This document shows positions 52,251 through 61,811 of a DNA stretch of 64,000 nt, in pieces. The DNA lies in the NCBI GenBank assembly GCA_963773035.1, contig CAVYZX010000026.1, positions 1 to 64,000 on the forward strand. The letters run 5' to 3'. The position numbers were made by a program, and so were the translations under genes. The notes beneath the pieces were generated by a model, which made no database searches, was not told the DNA's origin, and worked only from the letters and a program-made list of their open reading frames with translations. Position 1 is the first letter of the stretch. Each line of letters opens with the position of its first letter. This DNA is from CAVRXZ01 sp963773035. Lineage in GTDB: Bacteria > Acidobacteriota > Vicinamibacteria > Vicinamibacterales > CAVVIG01.

Positions 52251-52778
52251 ATGCGCGAATCACAGTTCCGGTTCATTCGCCAACAGGGCTTCGCGGCGCC
52301 TCCATCCGACAACCACCTCTATTCGGCATTGATGTTTCAACCAAGAATCATCGGCGCCCTGGTGGTGCTCGGCATCGTCTATCAAAGCTCGTGGCTATTC
52401 CTCGTGCTGTCGGCGGTCCTGTTGTGGAACGCCCTCGTTCCGACGCATAACCTTTTCGATGCCATCTACAACCACGTGGTTGCAGACCCGCGCGGCCTCC
52501 CACGGCTGAGCGCTGCGCCGGCACCGCGGCGTTTCGCTCAGGCGGTGGCGGGGACGCTTGCGGTCGCGATTGGCGCAGCCCTCATGCTGGGGGCTACAAC
52601 CGCGGCTCGGATTGCCGAAGGTCTGTTCGTCGTCGCGCTGATGGTCTTGATATTCGGAAATTTCTGCGTCGGCTCGTGCGCGTACCAGGTTCTGCAGCAG
52701 CGGCTGCCCATGAAGCACCAGTCGTCAGTTTCTCGGGGCAACCATCTTCGTGATCCGGCCGACGGCCGTGTCCCCTGA
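52251..52778 (+). CDS. DUF4395-like membrane protein
   Basis: The 175-residue protein has two hydrophobic pairs (PRIIGALVVLGIVYQSSWLF and LFVVALMVLIFGNFCVGSCA) around a central loop. This matches small DUF4395-type membrane proteins often found near rhodanese or thioredoxin genes. It starts 34 bases after the previous membrane protein. The last 18 residues overlap the convergent NHL-repeat gene by 54 bases, so the natural stop may be earlier. Confidence 0.65.
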   Translation: MRESQFRFIRQQGFAAPPSDNHLYSALMFQPRIIGALVVLGIVYQSSWLFLVLSAVLLWNALVPTHNLFDAIYNHVVADPRGLPRLSAAPAPRRFAQAVAGTLAVAIGAALMLGATTAARIAEGLFVVALMVLIFGNFCVGSCAYQVLQQRLPMKHQSSVSRGNHLRDPADGRVP

Positions 52779-53831
52779 ATACAGGTTGCCCTGCGAATCC
52801 ATCGCCATGTAGTTGGATTCGACAAACTGCCCCTCACCCCGCCCCGGTCCGTTCCCAATGGCGCCGAGCACGTTTCCCTCCCAGTCGATCTTGAAGATCT
52901 GACCGTCCTGACCGGTCGCCAGCCACAGCTGCTTGTGAGGGTCCACATAGAGCGCGCAGGTGAGGTTTCTCATCTGAATCGTCTTGATGAACTTGCCGTG
53001 CGGGTCGTACACGACAAGCCGATACTCTTCCCGATCGGCGATGTACACATTCCCGTTATCCGGATTGATGGCAATTCCATGGACCATGCTGAAATGGCCC
53101 TGGCCGGCATGGTTTCCGAACCATTGGTTGATGAATCGGCCGTTCTTGTCCAGATGCAGGATGCGCGCGGCGCCGATGTTGTTGGTCGGTGATTTGTCGG
53201 TGTCGTTGGGACTCTCGTTCGCGTGACCCTCGCCGATATAGACGTCCCCATTCGGAGCGAAAGCGAGGTGCAGCGGCTGCCAGAGCAGCCGTTGTCCTTT
53301 GGCTTCATCCCAATCCCCGCGTTGCCCCCGCACCCCGATCGTCATCAGGAGCTTTCCTTCGGGACTGAGCTTCATCACGGTGTCGCCGTTCTCGTCGCAG
53401 ATCCAGATGTTGTCCTCTGCATCGATAGCCATGCCGTGAGCCTTGTTCTGGTGTCCGATCACCTCATCGCCAATGGCGCGAACCCGTTTGTGATTCTGGT
53501 CGAACTCGAACAACTGCGGGTTGCCGGCGGCGTTCCGCTGAAAGGCGAACAGGTGTCCTTTCGAATTGATCGCAACCGCGGCGACACCGCCTCCGCCCTC
53601 CGGCAAAGCAAACGGATACGCGTAGGTGAACCCCAAATCGGACTTGCGCACTTCATGAGGAATGACGTCGCGCTCTCGTCCCCACGCACAGATCGGCGAT
53701 TGCCTGCAGGGCTCAGCGCCCCCGATAGCTGATTGTTGCGGTCCGGCGGCCGGCGCCGCTGATTGAGAAAACGACAGCACCAGAGTGACGAGCGCAACCG
53801 CAGTCGCCCTCGAAAAAGCCTGTCTTCGCAT
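52725..53831 (-). CDS. Secreted NHL-repeat (beta-propeller) protein
   Basis: The 368-residue protein has a signal peptide (AFSRATAVALVTLVLSFSQS) and six NHL-type blades such as NKAHGMAIDAEDNIWICDEN, QPLHLAFAPNGDVYIGEGHA, MVHGIAINPDNGNVYIADRE and ESNYMAMDSQGNLYSGDTAV. Similar proteins are annotated as peptidyl-alpha-hydroxyglycine lyase-like or 6-bladed propeller proteins; the catalytic metal site of true lyases cannot be verified. ATG 53831 has GGGGAGG upstream. Confidence 0.85.
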   Translation of the reverse strand: MRRQAFSRATAVALVTLVLSFSQSAAPAAGPQQSAIGGAEPCRQSPICAWGRERDVIPHEVRKSDLGFTYAYPFALPEGGGGVAAVAINSKGHLFAFQRNAAGNPQLFEFDQNHKRVRAIGDEVIGHQNKAHGMAIDAEDNIWICDENGDTVMKLSPEGKLLMTIGVRGQRGDWDEAKGQRLLWQPLHLAFAPNGDVYIGEGHANESPNDTDKSPTNNIGAARILHLDKNGRFINQWFGNHAGQGHFSMVHGIAINPDNGNVYIADREEYRLVVYDPHGKFIKTIQMRNLTCALYVDPHKQLWLATGQDGQIFKIDWEGNVLGAIGNGPGRGEGQFVESNYMAMDSQGNLYSGDTAVGRITKMVAPRN

Positions 53832-53844
53832 TTCAACCTCCCCG

Positions 53845-55320
53845 TCAGCGCTTTGAACTCTTCTTGCGCGCCCTCGTGGTCTTGCGAGCACTCACTGTCT
53901 TGCGAGCCTTGCGATCGGAAACAAAGTTCGACCAATGCTCGGACGGATACATGAACGACACCGGACGCGTTTCATCCTGGCTGCCGGCGACGATGAAGCC
54001 ACGGACCGACATGGCGCTATCGACGACGGGTGCCCCACTCGACCCGGGCCTGACCAGTGCGTTGAGAGACGCGAGGTTGCGCACCTCTCCGATCGGTGCG
54101 ATCGCGGTCCTGCTGACCTTCTCATTGACCTGTCCGGTGCTGATCCCGGTTTGCGTTCCGGCCGCGACGGCGATCTGAACCACGTCGCCCGGTCGAACTG
54201 GATCAGTGTCGAGACGCAGGCCGGGAACCTTGACCGACTCGGGGACCTCGAGCAGCATCGGACCAAAGGGGTGGGCTCGATCGGTTCGAAGCACTCGCGC
54301 TTTGAAGCGCTGATGGTCTGCGGCGAGTAGACTCAGTTCCCGACCCGCGCCTACGAGTCCATCAGCAGCAAAGGCATCGCACACGATGATCCGAGGGCTG
54401 GCGAGGAGGAAGGCCGTCGAGCTCGGCGTCCCATCCGGGAGCAGGACCGACATGACCGACGCGAGCACATCGTCCAACGTTTGACCGCCGTCGGCCGCTG
54501 GCGCCGGCACGAGAAACTGACGCCCTTTCTCGGGTTTCGGCAACGCTGGCGTTTCCAGTTGCAAGGCCCGAGCGAGCGCTGGAAAGAACTTTTCAAACGC
54601 CACTTCTGGCGCGATCACGGTGCGCATGGTGTCGTTTCCGGCGAGGTGATCGGGAACCTGCTGTGGATGTGTGAACCACAGCGCGCCGCCGGTCGATTGC
54701 GCCAGATCGCGAATGCGTTCGTCGCGCAGGCTATGCCCGACGACGAGGACGTCCCGACCGGCGACCGCCTGCTTGAGTGCGGGCGAAATCTGGGTGAGAA
54801 AATCGTCCATCTCCTCCACCGTCCAGGCCATGAAGCGCTGGAAGAGATCGCCATGGAGCTTGACGATCTTGACCCGCGGACTCTGGCTGCCGAGCAGCAG
54901 GTCCAACCGGTCGGGTCGGATGACGCCGTTCACCATCAGCAGATAGTCCCGCCGCCACAACCGCGCGGCCGCTAGAGCATCGTCCAGCAGCGGATCCATG
55001 TTGGTCGTGAGGACGAGGTCGAAGTAGTTCTGCGCACACAGCGTCGCGAGCGCTTGATATCCCGACGTGACTTCGTCGGGCTTGCGAGTTTGAAGGAACT
55101 CGGAAAGGTAGCGGTATCGTTCAGCGGCTGTTGTGCCGGCGATATATCTCACGAACGCGCCGAAGTCCGGAACGCCGAAGAACGCGAAGAGATCCTTCAT
55201 CGCCCCGATACCGGCGTCCACGGAAGCGCCTGCCCCAAGCAACAGGACTGGAGGTTTGTCGCCGACCGTGCGGCGCAATCGCAAGTCTCTCACCAGCTCT
55301 GCGAAAGTGCGAGGAACCAT
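53845..55320 (-). CDS. SIR2-like NAD-binding domain fused to a degenerate trypsin-like domain
   Basis: The 491-residue protein (ATG 55320; an upstream ATG at 55407 is possible) begins with a SIR2-like fold: GAGASVDAG at 29-37, TTNMDPLLDD at 106-114, KLHGDLF with His156, and VVGHSLRDERI at 193-203. After about residue 285 comes a trypsin-like barrel: STAFLLASPRIIVCDAFAAD at 301-320, DRAHPFGPMLLEV at 347-359 and GSSGAPVVDSAMSVRGFIV at 426-444. The GxSGxP serine motif is kept, but the positions of the catalytic His (usual TNAHVV) and Asp read CDAFAA and FGPMLL. The tail (472-491) is Arg/Lys-rich. SIR2-fold proteins often act in phage defence by consuming NAD; that role is inferred. Confidence 0.82.
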   Translation of the reverse strand: MVPRTFAELVRDLRLRRTVGDKPPVLLLGAGASVDAGIGAMKDLFAFFGVPDFGAFVRYIAGTTAAERYRYLSEFLQTRKPDEVTSGYQALATLCAQNYFDLVLTTNMDPLLDDALAAARLWRRDYLLMVNGVIRPDRLDLLLGSQSPRVKIVKLHGDLFQRFMAWTVEEMDDFLTQISPALKQAVAGRDVLVVGHSLRDERIRDLAQSTGGALWFTHPQQVPDHLAGNDTMRTVIAPEVAFEKFFPALARALQLETPALPKPEKGRQFLVPAPAADGGQTLDDVLASVMSVLLPDGTPSSTAFLLASPRIIVCDAFAADGLVGAGRELSLLAADHQRFKARVLRTDRAHPFGPMLLEVPESVKVPGLRLDTDPVRPGDVVQIAVAAGTQTGISTGQVNEKVSRTAIAPIGEVRNLASLNALVRPGSSGAPVVDSAMSVRGFIVAGSQDETRPVSFMYPSEHWSNFVSDRKARKTVSARKTTRARKKSSKR

Positions 55321-55439
55321 AGCCGCATCTCTGGAGTAGTGGCGACGCGCAGGGAACGCTACCGGGAGCCGCGCGAGCAGGCGGATTGTAGCACTCAGAT
55401 CGAGCATCCCCCCGCGGTATGATTCCTTGCGTCCAGCTG

Positions 55440-56213
55440 ATGTTTGTTCTCAAACAATTTCTCAAAGCGCTCGTCCTGCCTCCGCTCGTGTGGATGTTCC
55501 TTCTCCTGGTGGTCCTTATCTGGTGGCGCCGACGCTGGGCACGAAGGCTCCTCTTCGTCACGTTCTGCCTCATCGTCGTGCTCCACAGCGGGATTTGCGG
55601 CTACCTGCTCCGCTATCCTCTCGAGTCACGCTACCCACCGCTTCTGGAGCCCACGAAGGCCGGGCCCTACGATGCCATCGTCGTTTTGACGGCCAGTACG
55701 ATTCCCGCTGGAGGCCTGATTCCTTTTCCCAGCATCGACGAAGGCATGTTTCGCCGGCTCGAGGAGGCATGGCGGCTGTATCGCATCCAAGCCAAGCCGA
55801 TCGTCATCTCGGGCGGGCACGTGAATCCGTTTACGCCCGACCGGGATGAAAACAAGATCGCACGTGATTACCTGATCGGTTGGGGCGTGCCGACGGTCGA
55901 TGTACTCGGCGAGGATCAATCGCGGGACACCTTCGAGAGCGCTGTCAACGTCGCCAGGCTGCTACGTGAGAAGGGCTGGAAACGCTACCTGCTCGTGACC
56001 TCGGCCGTCCATATGCCGCGCAGCATGCTCGCCTTCGCCTCCAGGACGCCCGAGCCAATCCCCGCTCCCGGCGATTTCACCGTGGGAAAACGGGATCTCA
56101 CGGTTCTCGACATTTTTCCCACCGAGCATGCGGCAAGAGGCGTCGTGGCATCGGTCCACGAATATCTCGGACTCGTCAACTACTACTGGCGCGCTCGGTT
56201 TTCGAACGATTGA
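55440..56213 (+). CDS. YdcF/ElyC/SanA (DUF218) family membrane protein
   Basis: The 257-residue protein has two N-terminal membrane helices (LVLPPLVWMFLLLVVLIWW and LLFVTFCLIVVLHSGICGYL) and a periplasmic DUF218 domain: YDAIVVLTASTIPAGG, KPIVISGGHVNPFTP, ARDYLIGWGVPTVDVL, TSAVHMPRSMLAF. Members influence envelope integrity and lipid-carrier recycling. An alternative ATG at 55419 adds seven residues. It is divergent from the SIR2 fusion gene, whose upstream region it shares. Confidence 0.85.
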   Translation: MFVLKQFLKALVLPPLVWMFLLLVVLIWWRRRWARRLLFVTFCLIVVLHSGICGYLLRYPLESRYPPLLEPTKAGPYDAIVVLTASTIPAGGLIPFPSIDEGMFRRLEEAWRLYRIQAKPIVISGGHVNPFTPDRDENKIARDYLIGWGVPTVDVLGEDQSRDTFESAVNVARLLREKGWKRYLLVTSAVHMPRSMLAFASRTPEPIPAPGDFTVGKRDLTVLDIFPTEHAARGVVASVHEYLGLVNYYWRARFSND

Positions 56214-56280
56214 CACAGCCGGAAACACGCGCAGCAAACCCTCGCCGACAGTCGATCGCACGGCATGGGTGGGCGACACC

Positions 56281-59200
56281 CTACGGACGCTTGAGTGCAG
56301 GAATGTCGCCGGGACCGCCCCACGGAATCGCGGCCCAGGTCGGCGTGGCCGAGTACAAGAGGTACCAAGTGCCGGTTGACCGCCGGAAGAACACGATGTC
56401 GGCGCGACCGTCACCATCGAAATCGCCCGGACTCGGTACGTCGCCGGGACCGCCCCACGGAATCGCGGCCCAGGTCGGCGTGGCCGAGTACAGGATGTAC
56501 CAGGTGCCGGTGGACGGCCGGAAGAACGCGACGTCGGCTTTGCCGTCGCCATCGAAGTCCGCGGGTGTCGACACATCGCCCGGGCCTCCCCACGGAATCG
56601 CGGCCCAGGTCGGCGTGGCCGAGTACCAGGATGTACCAGGTGCCGGTGGACGGCCGGAAGAACGCGACGTCGGCTTTGCCGTCGCCATCGAAATCGCCCA
56701 GACTCGGCACGTCTCCAGGACCGCCCCACGGAATCGCGGCCCAGGTCGGCGTGGCCGAGTACAGGATGTACCAGGTGCCGGTGGACGGCCGGAAGAACGC
56801 GAGGTCGGTGATGCCGTCACCATCGAAGTCGCCCGGACTCGCCACGTCTCCAGGACCGCCCCACGGAATCGCGGCCCAGGTCGGCGTGGCAGAGTAGCGA
56901 AGGTACCAGGTGCCCGTGTTGGGCCGGAAGAACGCGACGTCGGACGTGCCGTCGCCATCGTAGTCGCCCTGCACTGGGATATCACCGGGTCCGCCCCAGG
57001 GAATCGTCGCAAACGTGGGAGTGGCGGAGTTCAAGATGTACCACGTCCCGGTTGACGGGCGGAAGAACGCGACGTCGGCTTTTCCGTCGCTGTCGAAATC
57101 GCCACCCCCCGATCCCTTCGGCACTCTCAGCGTCACCTCGTTTGAATTTGGACTCTCACCGCCGGCATTGACCGCGGTCACCACGTAGTAGTACCTCGTG
57201 CCCTTAACAACCGTCGTGTCGGCGAAACTGGTGCCGATGACACCGCTTGCCAGCAGTGTCTCGGACCCGGCCGTGAGGCCGCGTTTGACTCTGTAACTGG
57301 TCGCCCCGGAAGACGCAGTCCAGCTCAAATTGATTCTCGTCGGGCCTCCCAGTGCGGCTTGGAGATTCGTCGGAGGCGGAGGCGGTGGCGCGACGGCGAT
57401 GCACGAGTAGATCTGGACGTTGTCCACCACCCAACCAAAGTAGTTGACCAAGGGATCGGTGCCCAGCCTGAAGCGGAATCTCACGCTCTGGCCGGCCAGA
57501 GCCGCCAGGTTCAGGCGCGTCGACGTGTAGCCGCGACTGATTGCGGTGAACGCAAGGCGTGCTCCGAGTGGGTTCCCGGCGTAAAGAATATCGTTGTAGT
57601 TTTGCCCTCCATCGATGAACGGTCCCGCATCGATCCAGGTGGCCCCGCTATTGGTGCTGTACTCAATCACGCCTCCGTCGAACCCAGATTCGAGCTCGAA
57701 AACGTGCTCGAAGCTGAGTCGTCCGCCCGCGGGGACGGTCACCGAGTTTGTCATCGACAGCTTGACGTCAGTCATGCCTACTGAATCGGAACCGAATGCG
57801 GCACGACCGCTCTTGGCGCGGTCCGTTACAAGCAGCCACTGCGTGGACGTGGTCGACGATGTGATCCAGGGCACACTTGGGCCTTCAAAAGCATCGAAGA
57901 ACACCGGAGCGGAAGACACGGAGCCCACGGGGCACAGGGGAGCGGGTTGAGTCGCGTCCGCACAGTTCCATCGATTCGTCATCTCAACCGCTGCGATGGC
58001 GTTGTTCACCTGCGTGCAATCCGAGACCGTGATGCCGAAGCTTCCCACGAGGTCGGTGCACGAGAGACTGAGGGCCGCGGCATTCTCGAGAAAACCGGAG
58101 CCGGCCGTCAGATAGACCGTGAGCGCTCTGTATTCGATTTTTGCGGCCTTGGTCGTACCGATCCCGGTGATGGTGCGTCCGTTATAAGTGCCCCCATCCA
58201 CCATCAGCGCATAGGCGTGGTTCGGTACGCCGCTGTTCTGGTGCACACCTCCGTTGTCACCGCCCGGTTCTGAGCCGGTACACACGAACTGCGGATCGCT
58301 CATCTTGCCGGGATCGCCAAAGAGAGTGGGCGTCATCATGTCCCGTATCGCGCCGATTGGGATCTCCTCTCCCATCTTCCATCGGACGGCTGCGCGAGTC
58401 GTTGCCGCGGCCATCGGTCAGATCCACCGTCTCGCCGAAGATGTCCGAGAAGGACTCGTTGAGCGCGCCCGACTGCATGTAGTAGTAGAGGCTCGCGGAG
58501 TACTGTGTCACAGCGTGTGTCAATTCGTGCGCGACGACATCGTCACCCGACGCGAATCCGGTGCCGTAGATCATCTGCGTGCCGGTCCAAGCGGCATTCT
58601 GATAGGGGCAGCCCGCCGGGCAATAGTGAACGCTCGAGACGATCGGGGCCCCAGCCCCATTGAAGCTGTCCCTCCCGTGGTTCGCCAGATAGTAGTCGTA
58701 CGTGACGCCTGCATAGTCGTAGGCGAGGTCGGAGTCGGGATCGCCTGTCGGTGGCCCACCTTCAGTGCGGAGCAGGGTACCGGGGAGTGTGGGTCCTTCC
58801 GACGACGTATACACACTCCTCGATTTCGCATCGGTGAGCTGGCTGAAATTCAGAAGAAGCGCACCTGTCTCAGCATCGATCCAAATGAATTCGCGCAAGG
58901 CGAGGCCAGTCGACTCAATGAACCACGACAGCCGCGAAGGAGACTGACGGTCTTCGAGCAGCCCGCGGTTGAAGATCTCGAGACGAGGCGGCAGATACTC
59001 CGCGCCGCCCGCCGTCTCCAGCCCCTTGATCTTCTGGATGAGCACGCGCGCCGTTTCCAGCGCGGTTTCCGGAGACACCGTCGGAACGACTGCGGCGGGA
59101 AGGTCGGTCACGATGTGCCCATTCGCCGCGAGCACGCGCGACCCTTTGAGGTGGACCAGCAGCTGGGCCGCGGTGACCGGTACGCCTCGGTGGACCTGTT

Positions 59201-59567
59201 GGAAGCGGACATGCTCGAAGCCCAATTGGTCAGTCACAGGCGCACGTTGCAGCTGCACCTGGTTGCGGTTGGCGAGACCGAAGGCGGTGCCGTACGAATC
59301 AACGAAGGCCAGCCCCCGGTCGACAGCGGCCGCCGTGGGCGGAACGGCGAGCAGGATGCCGGCTCCCTGGCTCGACGCAAACATCGCGCGACCGGTCTGA
59401 ACCGACGTGGCGTTGATCGTGAGGCCTTCACCCTGCTCGATGAGGCTGTTGATGCGAGTACCGGCGCCTGGTCGCTCCTGGCCGTTGAGAATTTGAACAC
59501 CCCACGGCATCGCAGATGCAAGTGTGACGGCAATAATCAAACTGAGTACCAATCGTCTGCGTCGCAT
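56281..59567 (-). pseudogene. M4 (thermolysin-type) metalloprotease with FnIII and FG-GAP repeats, two frameshifts
   Basis: From ATG 59567 there is a signal peptide (VLSLIIAVTLASAMPWG), an FTP-type propeptide (HVRFQQVHRGVPVTAAQLLV) and the M4 catalytic domain with HELTHAVTQYS and the second-ligand helix ALNESFSDIFGE. A one-base shift near 58405 separates DGRGNDSR from the rest (AAVRWKMGEEIPIGAIRDMM), then an adhesion-type beta-sandwich, an FnIII domain (about 57110-57350) and six 45-residue FG-GAP/VCBS repeats. A second shift at 56627 lies inside one repeat. Repaired length is about 1,095 residues. It would be secreted and act on proteins outside the cell. Confidence 0.78.
56286..57100 (-). 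repeat. Tandem 135-bp repeats encoding FG-GAP/VCBS units
   Basis: Six near-identical copies of a 135-bp unit encode DFDGDGKADVAFFRPSTG and the following TWAAIPWGGPGDV. The anchor CACGGAATCG recurs at 56321, 56456, 56591, 56727, 56862 and (as CAGGGAATCG) 56997: spacing 135, 135, 136, 135, 135. The 136-bp unit has one extra C at 56626-56627, exactly where the reading frame breaks. Confidence 0.9.
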
Positions 59568-59603
59568 GATCGCTCCGGAATGATTTCGGATGCTGAATTG
59601 AGA

Positions 59604-60125
59604 CTAATCGCACCTGCGGCCCTTTTCACGAGCCGCTTGAACCGTGATTGGAAGAACCGTCACACGCTCGAGCGACAGCCGCCGTTCGCGGATTGGACCG
59701 CATGGGGCTCGGAAGCACTGAGGATCGGGAACCGTTCGCTCGACATAGTGGTAGCGGGCCGACACGTATCGATCGGCGTACTGCGTCAGATCGATCGACG
59801 TTTCGTCGAGATACGTCGTGTGTGTGCCGCGGCACACCACCGAAAGGACCCATCGATCGCCAAGGCGCTCGATGCGGGCGACGCCCTTGTTTTCGAACGC
59901 TCCTTCAGCGAGGCGTTCCCACTCGGCAGGGGCGTTCGTTCCTGTCGTGACTTGAGAAGACTGAGCGCGTGCGGTCCAGATTGGCTGATGGGCGATGAGA
60001 GCCGACAGAGCTCCGCAGAGCAAGCCGTTCAATGCCACGGGCCCGAATCGCGCGCCGGTCAATCGCGATCCTGAATGGCGGCGATTCGGCACGCTGCTTT
60101 GCAACTTTGAAACGCTTGAAGGCAT
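59604..60125 (-). CDS. Secreted protein of unknown function
   Basis: The frame from ATG 60125 encodes about 173 residues with an N-terminal hydrophobic signal (PVALNGLLCGALSALIAHQP) ending near WTARAQ and a compact domain (WVLSVVCRGTHTTYLDETSI, QYADRYVSARYHYVERTVPD) with three further Cys. The pattern suggests a disulfide-bonded periplasmic protein. I recognise no family. It lies 37 bases upstream of the M4 protease gene on the same strand. Confidence 0.6.
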   Translation of the reverse strand: MPSSVSKLQSSVPNRRHSGSRLTGARFGPVALNGLLCGALSALIAHQPIWTARAQSSQVTTGTNAPAEWERLAEGAFENKGVARIERLGDRWVLSVVCRGTHTTYLDETSIDLTQYADRYVSARYHYVERTVPDPQCFRAPCGPIRERRLSLERVTVLPITVQAAREKGRRCD

Positions 60126-60143
60126 ACAACGCCAACGACGCAA

Positions 60144-60611
60144 GTTGACGGGCCACGGAACTACTTGAAATTAAGGTTGAGCTTGGGCGGCCTATTCTAT
60201 GCCAACCTCTTGCAGGATCAACGGTAGAAGTCGCTCAGCCGAACGCAGTGGTGTCGGAGAGATTCGCCACCCCCCAAAATATCAGGGCAGGACCGCGTCT
60301 CAGGGTAGGAGCCGCGCGATGCCGAATTCTCGCCTTCGTTCAACGAGCAATCGTGTGCAGTTTTGGTCCCACGTGAAGCACGCGATTCCTTGATCTGTCA
60401 GTCTTTCTTCAGACGAACGAGCCTCTGCCAGAGGAATGTCTGCCGGATCGGACGATTCGGCCACGGGCGGGCCCACCACACTTTGCCCGCCTCGCACCAT
60501 AAACCATTCACACCAAAGGCAGAAGGGCGTTTCGGCCGATCGCCACTCGCGCAGCAAGCGCGGTACTGCTTTTGCGATTTCGCCCAACGAGATTTACGAA
60601 TTCTTGATGCG
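60144..60611. other. Intergenic region without a supported gene
   Basis: The 468 bases between the secreted protein and the glycosyltransferase hold no frame with clear coding character. A minus-strand frame (60300-60587) is Trp/Cys-rich and looks like an antisense artefact. The promoter of the glycosyltransferase presumably lies here, but I cannot point to it. Confidence 0.4.
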
Positions 60612-61805
60612 ATGAGCCAACTGCGACGGCGCCAACCTCGCGTGCTGCTGTTCTCCATGCGGAACATCGATCGCCACGTCTCGCGGTGTGGTGACTACGA
60701 GTTCGAGGACATCATCAGTTGTTGCGACGATGCCGAGGTGATTGCGCCCTTCCGGCGGCGTCCCCGCAATCCAATCGTGCGCCATGTCAGCAGGATGTTC
60801 GGAAAAGACGAGCGACTGATCGACAGCGGCAAGAGCGAGCGGCTGATCGACAGCGCGGTACGCGCGAACGACAAGTACGACCTGTTCTTTGCGCTCTGCC
60901 GGAACGGCCACGACTTGCGACACGTCGAGCGCCTCGAACGGCTGATCGACACCTGTCGGCGATCGGTCTGCGTGGTTTCGGAGGTGTGGCCGAGCAAGAT
61001 GCGGGAGGTTCGCGAACGCTTGCAGATTCTTCGGCGTTTCGACCACGTGTTTACGAATCTGCAGACGTGCGTCGGCCCCATCGAGGAAGCAACAGGGAAA
61101 CCGTGCCGCTTGTTGGATTGTGGTGTGGATGCCTTGCGGTTCTGTCCATTCCCCGAGAACCCAACGCGCAGCATCGACGTGTACAGCATGGGACGGCGGG
61201 TCGCCGAGGAGCATCAGGCACTCTTGGCGTCTGCGGCACGGGGCGAGATGTTCTATGTCTACGACACGACCGCAGACTTCGATGTGATGGACCCCCTCGA
61301 GCACAGACTTCTTCTGGCGAACCTGATCAAGCGCAGCCGGTATTTCATCACCTATCCGGCGAAGTTCGATGTGCCGTTCGAGACGGGTGGCAAGTTGGAG
61401 ATTGGCGCGCGGTACTTTGAAGGAGCCGCCGGCGGCGCAGTCATGATCGGGATGGCGCCACAGTGCACCGCCTACGACAACAGTTTCGGTTGGCGTGATG
61501 CGGTCATCCCTACGAGTTGCGATGGGAAGCAGATAGCCTGTGTCGTTGCGGAGCTGGACGCGCAGCCTCTGAGAGTCGCGCAGATACGACGCAACAACGT
61601 GATCAACTCGCTGCTCCGGCACGACTGGGCGTACCGGTGGCACCAGATCCTGGACTGCGTCGGTCTGCCCGCGCCGTCTGGTCTGGTCGAGCGGGAAGCC
61701 GAGCTCAACAGGATGGCGGGCCTGTTGGCGACAGCATCACTGACAGGATCGACTTACGACGACAGTGCGGTCGCGCGTTCGTTGACCGATGCCAGATCTG
61801 CGTAG
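60612..61805 (+). CDS. Glycosyltransferase (CgeB/GT4-like)
   Basis: The 397-residue protein has the two-domain GT-B layout of CgeB-like transferases: an N-terminal fold starting RRRQPRVLLFSMRNIDRHVS, a central DALRFCPFPENPTRSIDVYS segment, and a C-terminal donor-site block LEIGARYFEGAAGGAVMIGM. That last motif (R-x-F/Y-E-G-A-x-G) is typical of the family. ATG 60612 begins the similarity. The donor and acceptor are unknown; it may modify a surface polymer. It ends seven bases from the convergent SDR gene. Confidence 0.75.
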   Translation: MSQLRRRQPRVLLFSMRNIDRHVSRCGDYEFEDIISCCDDAEVIAPFRRRPRNPIVRHVSRMFGKDERLIDSGKSERLIDSAVRANDKYDLFFALCRNGHDLRHVERLERLIDTCRRSVCVVSEVWPSKMREVRERLQILRRFDHVFTNLQTCVGPIEEATGKPCRLLDCGVDALRFCPFPENPTRSIDVYSMGRRVAEEHQALLASAARGEMFYVYDTTADFDVMDPLEHRLLLANLIKRSRYFITYPAKFDVPFETGGKLEIGARYFEGAAGGAVMIGMAPQCTAYDNSFGWRDAVIPTSCDGKQIACVVAELDAQPLRVAQIRRNNVINSLLRHDWAYRWHQILDCVGLPAPSGLVEREAELNRMAGLLATASLTGSTYDDSAVARSLTDARSA

Positions 61806-61811
61806 GTCGTG

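Noticed and set aside
56286..57100. Regularly spaced repeats considered as a CRISPR array
   Set aside because: The 135-bp unit is coding, contiguous and in frame as FG-GAP repeats; there are no unique spacers and no cas genes.
58254..60074. Plus-strand open frame of about 600 codons
   Set aside because: It is antisense to the M4 protease and to the secreted protein; the minus-strand frames have clear motifs such as HELTH.
60300..60587. Minus-strand frame of 95 codons in the gap before the glycosyltransferase
   Set aside because: Rich in Trp and Cys, no ribosome site, no domain; a competing antisense frame of similar quality exists.
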